Assembly (NCBI RefSeq): GCF_004745635.1
Contig: NZ_SRLB01000004.1
Location: 310,001 to 374,000 of the forward strand
Reading direction: 5' to 3'
From: Methylobacterium nonmethylotrophicum
GTDB lineage: Bacteria; Pseudomonadota; Alphaproteobacteria; Rhizobiales; Beijerinckiaceae
Length of the DNA: 64,000 nt
Shown here: piece after piece, positions 27,001-36,100 of the stretch
Layout of the letters: the number at the start of each line of letters is the position of its first letter
How positions within the stretch are numbered: position 1 is the first letter of the stretch
Notes under the pieces: generated by a model
Database searches by the model: none
Told to the model about the DNA's origin: nothing
What the model saw: the letters and a program-made list of their open reading frames with translations, nothing else
Position numbers and translations under genes: made by a program

Positions 27001-28447
27001 GTTCGGGCGCTTCCTCGAGATCGGCAAGCGCGACCTCTACGCCAACAACCGGATCGGCCTGCGGCCCTTCCGCCAGAACCTCAGCTATTTCGGCATCGAC
27101 GCCGACACGCTGCTGGTCGAGCGGCCCGACCTCGCCAGGCGGGTGTTCGAGGCCGTGCTGGCGGCGATGGCGCGCGGCGACCTGAGGCCGCTGCCCCATC
27201 AGGCGATCCCGGTCTCGCGCGCCGTCGAGGCGTTCCGGGCGATGCAGCAGTCGCGCCACATCGGCAAGCTCGTCGTCTCGATGGAGACCGGGGCGGCCGC
27301 GATGCCCGTCGTCCCCGCCGCCGCCGGGGTGATCCGCCCCGGGGTCACCTACCTCGTCACCGGCGGCCTCTCGGGCTTCGGCCTCGCGACGGCGCGCTGG
27401 CTCGTCGCGCGCGGCGCGACATCCCTCGCGCTCCTCGGCCGCCGGGGCGGCGAGGGGGCGGAGGAGCGGGCGGCGCTCGCCGAGCTCGCGGCGGGGGGCG
27501 CCGCGATCCGGGCCTTCGCGGCCGACGTCTCGGATCCCGCGGCGGTCGCGGCCGTCCTCGCCGAGATCCGGGCCGCGATGGCGCCCCTGAAGGGCGTCTT
27601 CCATGCCGCCGCGCTCATCGAGGACGCCCCGCTGATCAAGGTCGACCGCGGGCTCCTGCACCGCGTTATGGCGGCCAAGGTCATCGGCGCCTTCGCCCTC
27701 GACCGGCTGACGCGCGAGGACGGGCTCGAGACCTTCGTGCTCTACTCCTCGTCGAGCGCCGTGGTCGGCAATCCGGGCCAGGGCTGCTACGTGGCCGCCA
27801 ACAGCTACCTCGACGCGCTTGCCCAGAGCCGGCGCGCCGAGGGCCTGCCGGCGCTCTCGGTGGGATGGGGCGCGATCAAGGATGCGGGGTTCCTCACCCG
27901 CAACCGGGCCGTCCAGGACATGCTGGCCTCGCGCACCGGCATGGAGGCCACGCCCGTGCGGGACGCGTTCCAGGAGCTGGAATCCCTCCTGGCGGCCGAG
28001 GCCTGCCGGGTGTCGGCGGCGCAGTTCAACCTGATGCGGCTGGGCCAGATGCTGGCCGGCGCGCGCACGCCCCGGTTCTCCGGCCTGGTGCCCCAGGGCG
28101 TCAGCATGACCGTGGAGGGGGCGAATTCCCTCGCCGCGACCCTGGAGGCCCTGGGCGAGGACGAGCGCCGCGCGCTCCTCCTCACCCGCATCCCGGAGCT
28201 GATCGCCCGCGTCGTCGGCACGAACGCAGCCCAGATCGGCCCCGACCGTCCCCTGTCCGAACTCGGGCTCGACTCGCTGATGGCGGTCGAACTCGCCGAA
28301 GGCCTGGAGCAGGACATCGGGCGCCCGGTCTCCGTGATGCAGATCATCCAGGCCGGCACCGTGGGGGGCGTCGTCGAGGTGGTGCTGCGGGGCTTCCGCA
28401 CCAAGCCCGCCGACGAGGCCGCCCCGCCGATCCGTCAGGCGGCGTGA
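21044..28447 (+). CDS. Type I polyketide synthase, one highly reducing module (KS-AT-DH-(MT)-ER-KR-ACP)
   Basis: 2467 residues. KS: Cys176 in DTACSSS, His311 (HGTGT) and His351 (NIGH). AT: Ser645 in GHSVGE; the selectivity motif is YPFH at 745-748, closest to HAFH of malonyl-CoA types. DH: His951 in HVVQGTPLFP. A region at about 1270-1450 looks like a C-methyltransferase, but its SAM-binding motif reads VVETNGGTGG (1383-1392), so activity is doubtful. ER: HGAAGGVG at 1902. KR: GGLSGFG at 2107 and Tyr2249. ACP: Ser2411 in LGLDSLM. Reduced acyl chains are expected; with one module and no thioesterase it may work iteratively and pass the chain to the NRPS downstream. The start at 21044 follows aggtaggc. 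Its stop overlaps the MATE gene by one base. Confidence 0.95.
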   Translation: MSAQMQTETVPMAIIGVSGRYPKSDNLDQLWVNLKSGLDCIGEAKGDRWDLGFHGTDRDQPQRIYTKAGGFLDRIDLFDADFFGMSPREAKQVDPQHRLLLELAWEAFESAGIVPSDVAGSRTGVFVGISSTDYSNLATDRADAYTNIGSSLAIAANRISYVYDLHGPSLSIDTACSSSIVALHQACTSLAAGETAMALVGGVNLLMGVKPWIGFSRASMLSPDGRCKSFDASGNGYVRSEGGGMVIVKRLSDAERDGDAILGVILATGVNSDGRTMGMALPSGEAQERLLREVYGRCGLSPEQVFYVEAHGTGTAAGDPIECGAIGRVLGSPRADGSTCLIGSVKSNIGHLEPGAGIAGLTKVLLSLRHGEIPANLHFETPNPKIDFEGWKLSVVDKAVPLPRDGAPLIFGLNSFGFGGTNAHVVIQEYRKTEDRQAAPEEAPEAGTFAGGTFAGGTFAGGTWDRLLMISGHTPEALKAVAGDYARMLRTAPDAEWRRICATAALARGRHAHRLALMAETPARAAETLDRFLAGEKPPGLATGRAGAKARRLAFVYSGNGPQWWGMGRELLAQNPVFRAEVEAVDALFAPLAGWSLIAEMAKPESESRIALTEIGQPLLFALQMGLTAVLREAGLQPAAVFGHSVGEVAAAAASGALTREQAVAVIFHRSSLQAQTAGRGRMAAISLSAAEATEAMAATGGWLEIAAVNARQAVTVAGDPAALETLVDRLTDEGHFARLLQIDYPFHTSAMDSIQASLLLQLQGLAPGAATVPFVSTVEGTILDGTALDAGYWWRNVRAPVKFADAAEHALAEQGIEAFIEIGPHPVLVDYLNQAIKASQGSAATAFGTLRRPTRGKVTPEDEAVTNAVCAAYAAGAGTPEAIFRRPAILAELPSYPWMRERHWRGGCELPASPIIVERDHELLGHRLPGGDGVWNNLIQTTLLPYLNDHVVQGTPLFPAAGYIELSLAAGRMVHGGAALALETFDILRPLTLPEGVEPMVETCLDAADGTLRIRSRPDAAAPEWTDHVKGRVTKLPDGDGVRSLDRAALLAGMPAVLDAAAHYAGCHRRGMSYGPAFQGVISVAMTEPGEARRAALGEVALPALDGALSGYHAHPALLDSCLQVLVSLIGQCEPRDCATIPVQVDRILSLAPLPARILCHVALRHESARSGLADITVADTDGRVVMVLEGARFQKVEFRSSVLPILAEDWRPDPAWTPRHPTALFLPAPGDLAATLAPALGKLHETAPTEARAAVEAVAAAQVAAVLDGVQGGLDANGEALLSRLVARVEAAGTPARAGQDADALWRAAMLAHPQVGAELVAVARAAEQLPARLRGAGETPVAMLESLEDTAPTRAGFNRFVADALAAAVAAWPAGRPVRVVETNGGTGGLAAALLPVLPPERSDYLFLDAAEQTVGRAQSRFSGHHFFRADTKALGDLPRGAADIVVVNGAFDARDLSGALAPGGLAFVVAPGQGLMETLLFPEAEALDAEAALAGLGLAGFETGTPLGAEPGPFLVLARRPASDAVPDTAGAVAGGGAARLLLVGEAEAGSAFVARAAAALAAAGQAVRTRTLTAADLNDEAMAALVAEESDVGEVVHLAGWAATPEEAADILAGQDLRCLSTILLARAIEARAVEVADYAPVLTLVTRHASAGPDAREAVDPFQAPLRGLGRVIANEQPSLGVRLIDVHAAADDGQAGEDIAAALLRRDAETETLLRDGLRFVSRARLSSGAEQARIARPSAAGAPPQAFRLDFRPGGGLDSLHLRGIERREPGPGEIEIAVKAAGLNFRDVLWAMGVLPEEAVEKGFSGPTIGMECAGEVVRVGPGVTTHAVGDRVIAFASSCFASHVTTSAGSAAPMPAGLSHEAAATIPTAFVTAWYALDHLARLEPGETVLIHGAAGGVGLAALQIAKLRGAIVFASAGSADKQRLVRTMGADHVVSSRSLAFADDIMRLTGGRGVDVVLNSLAGEAITKGLQVLKPFGRFLEIGKRDLYANNRIGLRPFRQNLSYFGIDADTLLVERPDLARRVFEAVLAAMARGDLRPLPHQAIPVSRAVEAFRAMQQSRHIGKLVVSMETGAAAMPVVPAAAGVIRPGVTYLVTGGLSGFGLATARWLVARGATSLALLGRRGGEGAEERAALAELAAGGAAIRAFAADVSDPAAVAAVLAEIRAAMAPLKGVFHAAALIEDAPLIKVDRGLLHRVMAAKVIGAFALDRLTREDGLETFVLYSSSSAVVGNPGQGCYVAANSYLDALAQSRRAEGLPALSVGWGAIKDAGFLTRNRAVQDMLASRTGMEATPVRDAFQELESLLAAEACRVSAAQFNLMRLGQMLAGARTPRFSGLVPQGVSMTVEGANSLAATLEALGEDERRALLLTRIPELIARVVGTNAAQIGPDRPLSELGLDSLMAVELAEGLEQDIGRPVSVMQIIQAGTVGGVVEVVLRGFRTKPADEAAPPIRQAA
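22382..22426 (+). repeat. Three 15-bp tandem repeats in KS-AT linker
   Basis: Three in-frame 15-bp units (22382-22396, 22397-22411, 22412-22426), each encoding GTFAG; a partial fourth gives GTW. Units two and three are identical (gggacttttgccggt) and unusually T-rich for this gene. Such an array can change length by slippage without frameshift, altering the linker between KS and AT. Confidence 0.8.
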
Positions 28448-29835
28448 TGGCGGGCGTCGCCCTCGCCGCGCGGCCCGGCGCGGCCCCCTCGGGGCCGCCC
28501 GGGTCGGGCCTCCTGCCGCTGCTGCGGGTGGCCCTGCCGCTCGTGGTCTCGCGGGCGGGCCTCGCGGCGATGATCGTCACGAACGGCTGGATGGTCGCCC
28601 GCCACGACGTCCGCGAGGTCGCCCTGGCGAGCCTCGCGGCCGGCACCTTCGGGCGCCTCACGGAGGTCTTCGGCGCGGCGATCCTGAGCGCGCTCCCGCT
28701 CGTGGCCGCCGCGTCGGACCGGGGCGGCGCCCGCCGCGGCTACTGGCGGCGGGCGAATCTCCTCGCCCTGGGGCTCGGAATCGCCGGGCTCGCCGCGGCG
28801 GCCGGTGCAGGCCCGGTGCTGCAGGCCGCCGTCGACCGTCCGGACCTCGCGGAGGGAGCGGCGGCGGTCGTCCGGGCCATGGCGCTCGGCCTGCCGGCGG
28901 CCCTCGCGGCGCTTGCCTCGGCGATGTATCTCGAGGGCATCGGGCGCAGCGGCGTCGTGGCGGCGTGGATCCTCGCCGCCAACGCGCTCAACCTCCTGCT
29001 CAACTGGCTCCTGATCGGCGGTCATGCGGGCTTCCCGGCCTGGGGCGCCTACGGATCGGCGCTCGCCACGACGCTCGTGCGGGTCGCGCTCGCCGCAATC
29101 CTGCTCGCCGCGGTGCTGCGGGTCGACGGGCGCGAGCCCCCCGGCGCGGGTCGCGACCGGGCCGGCGCCGGGGCGCAATGGCGCCTCGCTCTCGGGACCG
29201 GCGGGACGATCGCCGCCTTCCACGCCTCCGCGGTCTGGCTGATCCTGTTCGCGGGCTGGCTCGGGCCGCTGGCGCTGGCCTCCTTCGCGTCGTGCTGGGT
29301 GCTGACGATGCCGGCGATGCTGCTGGCCATCGGGATCGGCGACGCCGTCGGCCTGCGGGCGGCCGCCGAGCCGTGCGGCTCGGGGAGGCTGCGGCGCGAC
29401 CTCGCCTGGCTGTCCGCCGTCCTCCTGCCGTTCTCCCTCGCGCTCTGGGCGGCGCCCGAGGGCGTCGCGTCCCTCTACACCCCCGAGCCGGCCTTGCGCA
29501 CCGTCATCGCCGGGCTCCTCCCGGTCGGCGGCACGGTCCTGCTCCTCGACGGCCTGAGCTACGGCGTCGGCGCCGCCCTGCGGGCGCGGGGCGACGTTGC
29601 CGGATCGACGGCGGTCCAGCTGCCCGTGCTGGCCGTCACCCCGCTCCTGGCGGCGGCCTTCGCGTTCCCGGCCGGGATGGGGCTGAACGGCGTGATGCTC
29701 GCGATCCTCGCGACGAGCGCGCTGCGGCTCGTGCTTCTCGCGGCCCGCCTCCGGCGGACGGAGCGCGTCGGTCCCGCCCCGGGGGCCGCCGCGATGCGGG
29801 CCGGGCCGGTGCCGGCGGGGGGAGGCGCCCGATGA
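28447..29835 (+). CDS. MATE-family multidrug/product exporter
   Basis: 462 residues with about twelve hydrophobic helices in two similar halves. VALPLVVSRAGLAAMIVTNGWMVAR is the MATE-type start, and the segments ASAMYLEGIGRSGVVAAWILAANALNLLLNW and VGGTVLLLDGLSYGVGAALRARGD are the matching positions of the two halves. MATE proteins expel organic cations and natural products by Na+ or H+ antiport. It overlaps the PKS stop (TGATG) and the next start (ATGA), so it is translated with the cluster. A cytoplasmic-membrane exporter here, besides the tripartite pump on the other side, suggests either two export steps or self-protection. Confidence 0.88.
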   Translation: MAGVALAARPGAAPSGPPGSGLLPLLRVALPLVVSRAGLAAMIVTNGWMVARHDVREVALASLAAGTFGRLTEVFGAAILSALPLVAAASDRGGARRGYWRRANLLALGLGIAGLAAAAGAGPVLQAAVDRPDLAEGAAAVVRAMALGLPAALAALASAMYLEGIGRSGVVAAWILAANALNLLLNWLLIGGHAGFPAWGAYGSALATTLVRVALAAILLAAVLRVDGREPPGAGRDRAGAGAQWRLALGTGGTIAAFHASAVWLILFAGWLGPLALASFASCWVLTMPAMLLAIGIGDAVGLRAAAEPCGSGRLRRDLAWLSAVLLPFSLALWAAPEGVASLYTPEPALRTVIAGLLPVGGTVLLLDGLSYGVGAALRARGDVAGSTAVQLPVLAVTPLLAAAFAFPAGMGLNGVMLAILATSALRLVLLAARLRRTERVGPAPGAAAMRAGPVPAGGGAR

Positions 29836-30098
29836 ACCGCCCGCTCTGCGTGACGCCCTGCGACTTCGACAGCGTCAGGGCCGCCGTCAACCGGTGGCGT
29901 GCGGAGAACGCGCCCTTCCTGACCCGGGACGAGGCCGTGCTCCTGATCCTCGCCCAGTGGCTCGGGCGCGAGGGCTACCTGCCCGCGGATCCCGGCCCGA
30001 GACCCTTCGCGAACGACCCGCACGCGCCGTCCGGCGTGCCGCCGGCGGCGGGCGGATTGCCGCTGCGGAATGTCGTTAAGTTTTCGATGAGGGTCTGA
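29832..30098 (+). CDS. 88-residue unknown protein of the biosynthetic operon
   Basis: Starts with an ATGA overlap on the MATE stop, which supports that it is real. No family recognised. It is soluble, has no signal peptide, and centres on an amphipathic region (DSVRAAVNRWRAENAPFL, then EAVLLILAQWLGREGYL) followed by a Pro-rich tail. The position before an NRPS is where an MbtH-like helper often lies, but the MbtH pattern of conserved Trp residues (NxExQxSLWP) is absent, so it is not MbtH. It could be an NRPS or PKS accessory protein. Confidence 0.65.
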   Translation: MNRPLCVTPCDFDSVRAAVNRWRAENAPFLTRDEAVLLILAQWLGREGYLPADPGPRPFANDPHAPSGVPPAAGGLPLRNVVKFSMRV

Positions 30099-30191
30099 CG
30101 CTAGGTTATCAACCTTCCGCCGGCCCTCGTTTCAGCGATCGACTTGGCGCAGACGCGCCTGACAAGGTTTCGTCCCGGGAGTATTGTCACC

Positions 30192-33100
30192 ATGGCGGTC
30201 AACGAAGCGGGTTTGAGGACCGTCGGTCCCGCGATCGCGAGCGGGCCCGAGCGCCTCGCGCTCACCGACGCCCAGCGCGCCGTCTGGCTCGACATGAAGC
30301 GGCTCGACGATCCGCGCGTCTACCAGGTCGGCACCGCGATCACCGTCCGGGGAGAGATCGATCCCGGCCTCGCGCGGCAGGCCGTCCGCGTCGTCGTCGG
30401 CCGGCACGACGCGCTGCGCCTGCGGGTGGATTCCGACGAGCCGGTGCAGTGGCTCGCCCGGGAATCCGGCCTGCCGTTCCGCCACCACGACCTGAGCGCC
30501 GAGGCCGATCCGGCCCGGGCCTTCGCCGAGCACGTCCGACGGGTGCAGGCGGAGGGCTTCGCCTTGGGCGACGCCCCGCTCTTCAAGGTGGAGGTCGTCC
30601 GGCTCGGACCCTCCGACTGGCGCATCGTGCTGATCTGCCATCACCTGATCTGCGACGGGATGTCGATCGCGCTGCTGCAGCGCTACATCCTGCAGGCCTA
30701 CCTGGTGCTGAGCGGCGAGGCGGCGTCCGACGAGGAGGAGAGCGGGCTGGGCGCCGTCGTCCTGCCACGCTCGTCCTTCCTCGCCGTGATCCGCGAGGCC
30801 GCGGCCTACGCGGCCTCGCCCCGGGCGGCGGAGGATCTGCGGTACTGGCGCGACCGCCTGACGCCGCTGCCCGCCCTCGTCTTCGAGGATCGTCCGCGCC
30901 CGGACGGATCGGAGGCGGCGCCGGCGCCCCTCGCCCTCGACCGGGCGGGTTTCGCGGCGTTCGCGCAGGCGGCCAAGGGCTCGCAGGCCACGCTCCACCG
31001 CGCGATCGTCGCGCTGCTCGCCATCACGCTTGGCCGGCGCTACGGACGCGCCGACTTCGCCCTCGGCATGGCCCTGCACGGGCGCGAGGGGGGAAGCCGC
31101 GGCGTCGTCGGCATGCTGGCCGGCCTGATCCCCGTGCGCTGCCGCCCGGACCTCGGCGCCTCGCTCCGCGCGAATGTCGAGCGGCTGGCCGCCGCCCTCG
31201 ACCTCGACCTGCGGCACGCCAAGACCTCGGTCGACGCCCTCGGGCGGGAGCTCGGCCTCGGCGCGCAGGGGCGTCACGCCCTGTTCGACGCCGTCGTGAC
31301 GATCATGCCGCCCATGGGCGAGCCCGCGCCGACGACCTCCTCGGAACCGTTGCGGACCGTCGAGATCACGCCGCTCGCCCTCTACGTGCGCGAGCTCGGC
31401 GGCGAAGCCGGGCTGGAGATCGAGTTCTCCTACGACCGCACGGTGCTCGGCGGGGCGGAGGTCGCCCGCCTGCGCGCCGTTCTCGCCGATGTCATCGCGG
31501 CGTTCTGCACCCGCCCGGAGACCCGCCTCTCGGCGATTCCCGGCCTCGCCCGCCCGGAGCGCGAGCGGATCGCCGGTCTGGCCGAGGGCGGGAGCCTGCC
31601 GGTTCCCGCAGCGAGCCTCGCCGACCTCGTTGAGCGCAGGGCCGCGGCGGCGCCCGACGCGCCGGCCGTCGTCAGCGACGAGACGACGCTGAGCGCCGCG
31701 CAGCTCGACCGGGCCGCCGCCCGCATCGCCGCGCGCCTGATCGCCCTCGGCCTGACGCCCGGCGACGTGGTCGGCGTGGCGATGGCGCGCGCGGCCCTGA
31801 GCGTCCCGGCGATCCTCGGGATCCTGAAGGCCGGCTGCGTCTACCTTCCCCTCGATCCGGCCTATCCGGAGGCCCGCCTCGCCCTGATGGTCGAGGATGC
31901 GGGCGCCCGCCTCGTGCTCGTGCGCGACGCGGCCGGCGCGCCGGACCTCGCCGGGCGGGGAACGCTCGCCCTCGAAGAATCCTGGGTCCTCCACGGCGAG
32001 GAGGCGCCGGCAAACCTGCCGGAGGTCGGTCCCGACAGCCTCGCCTACATCGTCTACACCTCCGGCTCGACCGGTCGGCCCAAGGGCGTCGCCGTCTCGC
32101 ATGCCGCGGCAGTCAACCTCGCCGTCGCGCGCCTGCGGCACGATCCGATCGGCGCCGGGGACCGCGTGCTCGCGGCGATCTCGATCGGCTTCGACGTCTC
32201 CATCGGCCAGCTGCTGCTGCCGCTGCTGAGCGGGGCCACGGTGGTCGTGTCCGGCGACGTGCGCGGGCAATCGCCCCAGGCCTTCTGGGAGTTCCTGGTC
32301 CGGCACCGCGTCAGCCACGTGAACTCGGTGCCGTCCTTCTTCGACGCCATGCTGCCCGGCGCGCCCGCGCAGCATGCGCTCAAGCAGCTGATGCTCGGCG
32401 GGGAGCCCCTGAGCGGCGCGCTCGCGGCGCGGCTGAAGGCGCGGCTCGGCCCCGTGCGGATCGTCAACATGTACGGCCCCACCGAGGCCTGCATCGATGC
32501 CAGCGCCTATCCGGTCCCGGAGAGCGGCACCGAGGACTGGCCGACCCTGCCCATCGGCCGTCCCCTGCCGAACTACGCCTTCCACATCCTGAACGAGCGG
32601 TTCGAGGAGGTCGGGATCGGGGCGGCCGGCGAACTCTTCATCGGCGGGGCGGGGCTTGCCGCCGGCTATGTCGGACAGCCCGACCTGACCCGCGAGCGGT
32701 TCGTGGCGCATCCGCGCCACGGCCGCCTCTACCGCACGGGCGACCTCGCGGCGTGGCGGGAGGACGGCACGGTCGCGTTCCTCGGCCGGGCCGACAACCA
32801 GGTCAAGGTCCGCGGCCACCGCATCGAGCTCGGCGAGATCGAGGGCGCCCTCGCCAGCCATCCCGGCGTCGCCCGCTCGGCCGTGGTCGCCCGTCCCGGC
32901 GCCGGCGGCGAACGCTGCCTCGTCGCCTACGTGGTCCCGCAGGCCGGGCACGCGCCGACGGCCGAGGACATCGACGCCCACCTCGCCCGCGTCCTGCCGG
33001 CCCACATGGTCCCGGCCTTCTACCGCTTCATCGACGCCATCCCGCTGACCCACAACGGCAAGATCGACCACCGCGCGCTCCCGGAACCCGTCGGTCCCGA

Positions 33101-36100
33101 GGGCCGCGCGGGCACCCCGCCCGCGAGCCCGACGGAACGCTGGCTCGCCGGGCATTTCGCCGACCTCCTCGGGGCGCGGGACGCCTGCCGGGAGGACAGC
33201 TTCTTCGCGCTCGGCGGCCACTCGCTCCTCGCGACGCGGCTCGCCGCGAGGGTGCGCGAGGCCTTCGCGGTCGAGTTGCCGCTTCGCACCCTGTTCGAGG
33301 CGCCGCGGCTCGGCGACCTCGCCGGGCGCATCGACGCCCTGAGGGCGGGCGCCGGCCGGGCCGCGGCGCCGCTCGCGGCCAGCCCGCGTCCCGCCCGCGT
33401 CCCGCTCTCCTACCCGCAGGAGCGGATCTGGTTCGTGGACCGCCTGCAGCAGGACACGAGCTACAACATCGCCATCACCCTGGAGCTCGAAGGCGCCCTC
33501 GACCGGCAGGCGGTCGCCCGGGCGCTGGAAGCTATCGTGCTGCGCCACGAGGCTTTGCGCACGCGGATCGTCGTCGCGGACGGCGAGCCCGTCCAGGTCG
33601 TCGAGCCCCTCGACGGCCTGCCGCTGACCGTGATCGAGGCGGAGGAGGCGGATCTCCCGGCGCTCCTCGCGCGGCTCGTCGCGCACCGCTTCGACCTCGA
33701 GACCGAACTGCCGTTCCGGTTCCGGCTGGTGGCCGTGGCAGGCGACGTTGAGGATCGGCAGCGCCACGTCCTGTCCCTGCTGATCCACCACGTCGCCTTC
33801 GACGGCTGGTCGGCGGGCGTGTTCCACCGCGAGTTCGTGGCGCTCTACGGGGCCTTCGCGGCCGGTCTCCCCGACCCGCTGCCGCCGCTGCCGCTGCACT
33901 ACGCCGACTTCGCCCTCTGGCAGCGGGCGCAGGACCGCGAGGCCGACCTGCGCTACTGGCTGGAGGAACTCAAGGACGCGCCGCCCCGCTCCGAGCTTCC
34001 CGGGCGGGAGCCCCTGGCGGGGGCGTTCGCGCGGGTCCCCGGCCGCGTCGCCGTCGATCTCGGCGCGGCCCTGAGCCGGGATCTGCAGAGGCTGTCGCAG
34101 GAGAACGGCGCCAGCGTGTTCATGGTGCTCCACGCGGCCTTCGCCCTGCTCATGGGCCGCTGGAACGGCCAGGACGACATCGTCATCGGCACTGTCGCGG
34201 CGAACCGCGGCCACGCGGCCTTCGAGGGCATGCTCGGCTGCTTCGTGAACACCCTGCCGCTGCGCACGCGCCTGCGCCGGGGCGAATCGTTCCGGGCGCT
34301 GCTCGCGCGCGTTGCGGATGCCGACCTCTCCGCCTTCGCGCACCAGGACCTGCCCTTCGAGCAGCTCTTTTCCGCCCTCGGGCTCGACCGCCGGGCGGGA
34401 CACAGGCCGGTCTTCCAGACGATGTTCATCCTCCAGAACACGCCCCCGGTGTCGATGGAGGGGTCCGGCCTCGCGGTGCGGGCGCTGGAGGTGGGCTCCA
34501 CGGATGCGAAGTTCGACCTGCTGCTGACGCTGGCGGAGGGGCGCGACGGCATCGCCGGCGCGTTCGACTTCGCCGCCGACCGCTTCGATCCCGCGATGGT
34601 CGCGCGCTTCGCCGGGCAGTTCCGGCGCCTCCTCGCGGCGGTCGCGGCCGACCCGGACCGGGACCTCGCGTCCCTCGACCTCCTCTCCGAGGAGGAGCGC
34701 GCGACGATCCTCGAGGTCTGGAACCGCCCGCCGGTCGCGTTCCCGGGCGGGACCCTCGACGGGCTCTTCGAGTCCCAGGCCCGCGCGACCCCGGCGGCCG
34801 TGGCGGTGATCGACCGCGACGGGAGCGAGATCGCCTATGGCGATCTCGATGCCCGCGCGACGCGCCTCGCGCGCCACCTCGCCGCGCGCGGCGTCGGTCC
34901 CGAGCGGGTCGTCGGCGTCCGGATGGAGCGCAGCGCCGCGACGATCGTGGCGATGCTCGCCATCCTCAAGGCGGGCGGCGCCTACCTGCCCCTCGACCCG
35001 GCCTATCCCGCCGAGCGCCTCGACGCCATGGCGGCGGATGCCGGGGCGGTGCTGGTGCTCGACGCGATCGAGGGCTTGTCCGGGACGGCGGAGCTGCAGC
35101 CCTGCGGCGACGCCGACCGGCTCGCCTACGTCATCTTCACCTCGGGCACGACGGGCCGGCCCAAGGGCGTCGCGATGCCCCACCGCGCGGCCGTGAACCT
35201 GCTCCACGCCCGCAGCGCGAGCTACGACCCGCTCGGCCCCGGCGACCGGGTGCTGGCGGCGACCTCGGTCAGTTTCGACATGTCGATCGAGCAGATGCTG
35301 TTCCCGCTCCTGCGCGGCGCGACCGTCGTGGTGGCCGACGACGTGCGCCGGCTCGGCGCCGACGGCTTCTGGAGCCTCGTGTCGCTGCGGAAGGTGACGC
35401 ATATCGACTTCGTGCCGTCCTTCCTGGACGCGGTCCTGCCGGAGGCGCGCGGCGCCGGCCCCCTGGCCCTGAAGCGGCTGATGCTGGGCGGGGAGGCGGT
35501 GCCCGGCGCGTTCCTGGCCCGGATCCACCGGACGCTGCCGGGGCTCGAGGTCGTCAACGTCTACGGGCCGACCGAGACCTGCATCGACGCGACCTACCAC
35601 GTCGCCACGCCCGCCGACGTCGCGGCCGGGATCCTGCCCATCGGGCGGCCGCTGCCGAACTACACGGCCACCATCCTCGATCCGGACCGCAACCTCGTCG
35701 CGCCGGGCGTCGAGGGCGACCTCTACATCGGGGGGGCGGGGCTCGCGCGCGGCTACGTCAACGCGCCTGCCCTCACGGCCGAGAGGTTCGTCGACAGCGT
35801 CGCCGGCCGCCTCTACCGCACCGGCGACCGCGCCCGCTGGCGGGAGGACGGCACCATCGCGTTCCTCGGGCGGAAGGACGACCAGATCAAGATCCGCGGC
35901 TTCCGGGTCGAGCTCGGGGAGATCGCCGCGGCCTTGATGGAGCATCCCGACATCCGCAAGGCCGTGGTCGTCCCCCGGACCTCCCTCGGCCAGATGCGCC
36001 TCGTCGCCTTCGTGGTCGGGACCTGCCCGCCCGAGGCGCTGAAGGCCCACGCGAAGCGGCGGCTGCCGGACCACATGGTGCCGTCCGCCTTCGTGCCGAT

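Noticed and set aside
20870..27661. Very long minus-strand open frame opposite the PKS gene
   Set aside because: It is the antisense shadow of a GC-rich gene. Its sequence is Arg/Gly/Asp/His-rich without domains, while the plus strand has every PKS motif.
29832..30098. MbtH-like protein before the NRPS
   Set aside because: Length and position would fit, but the conserved MbtH Trp and NxExQ pattern is absent.
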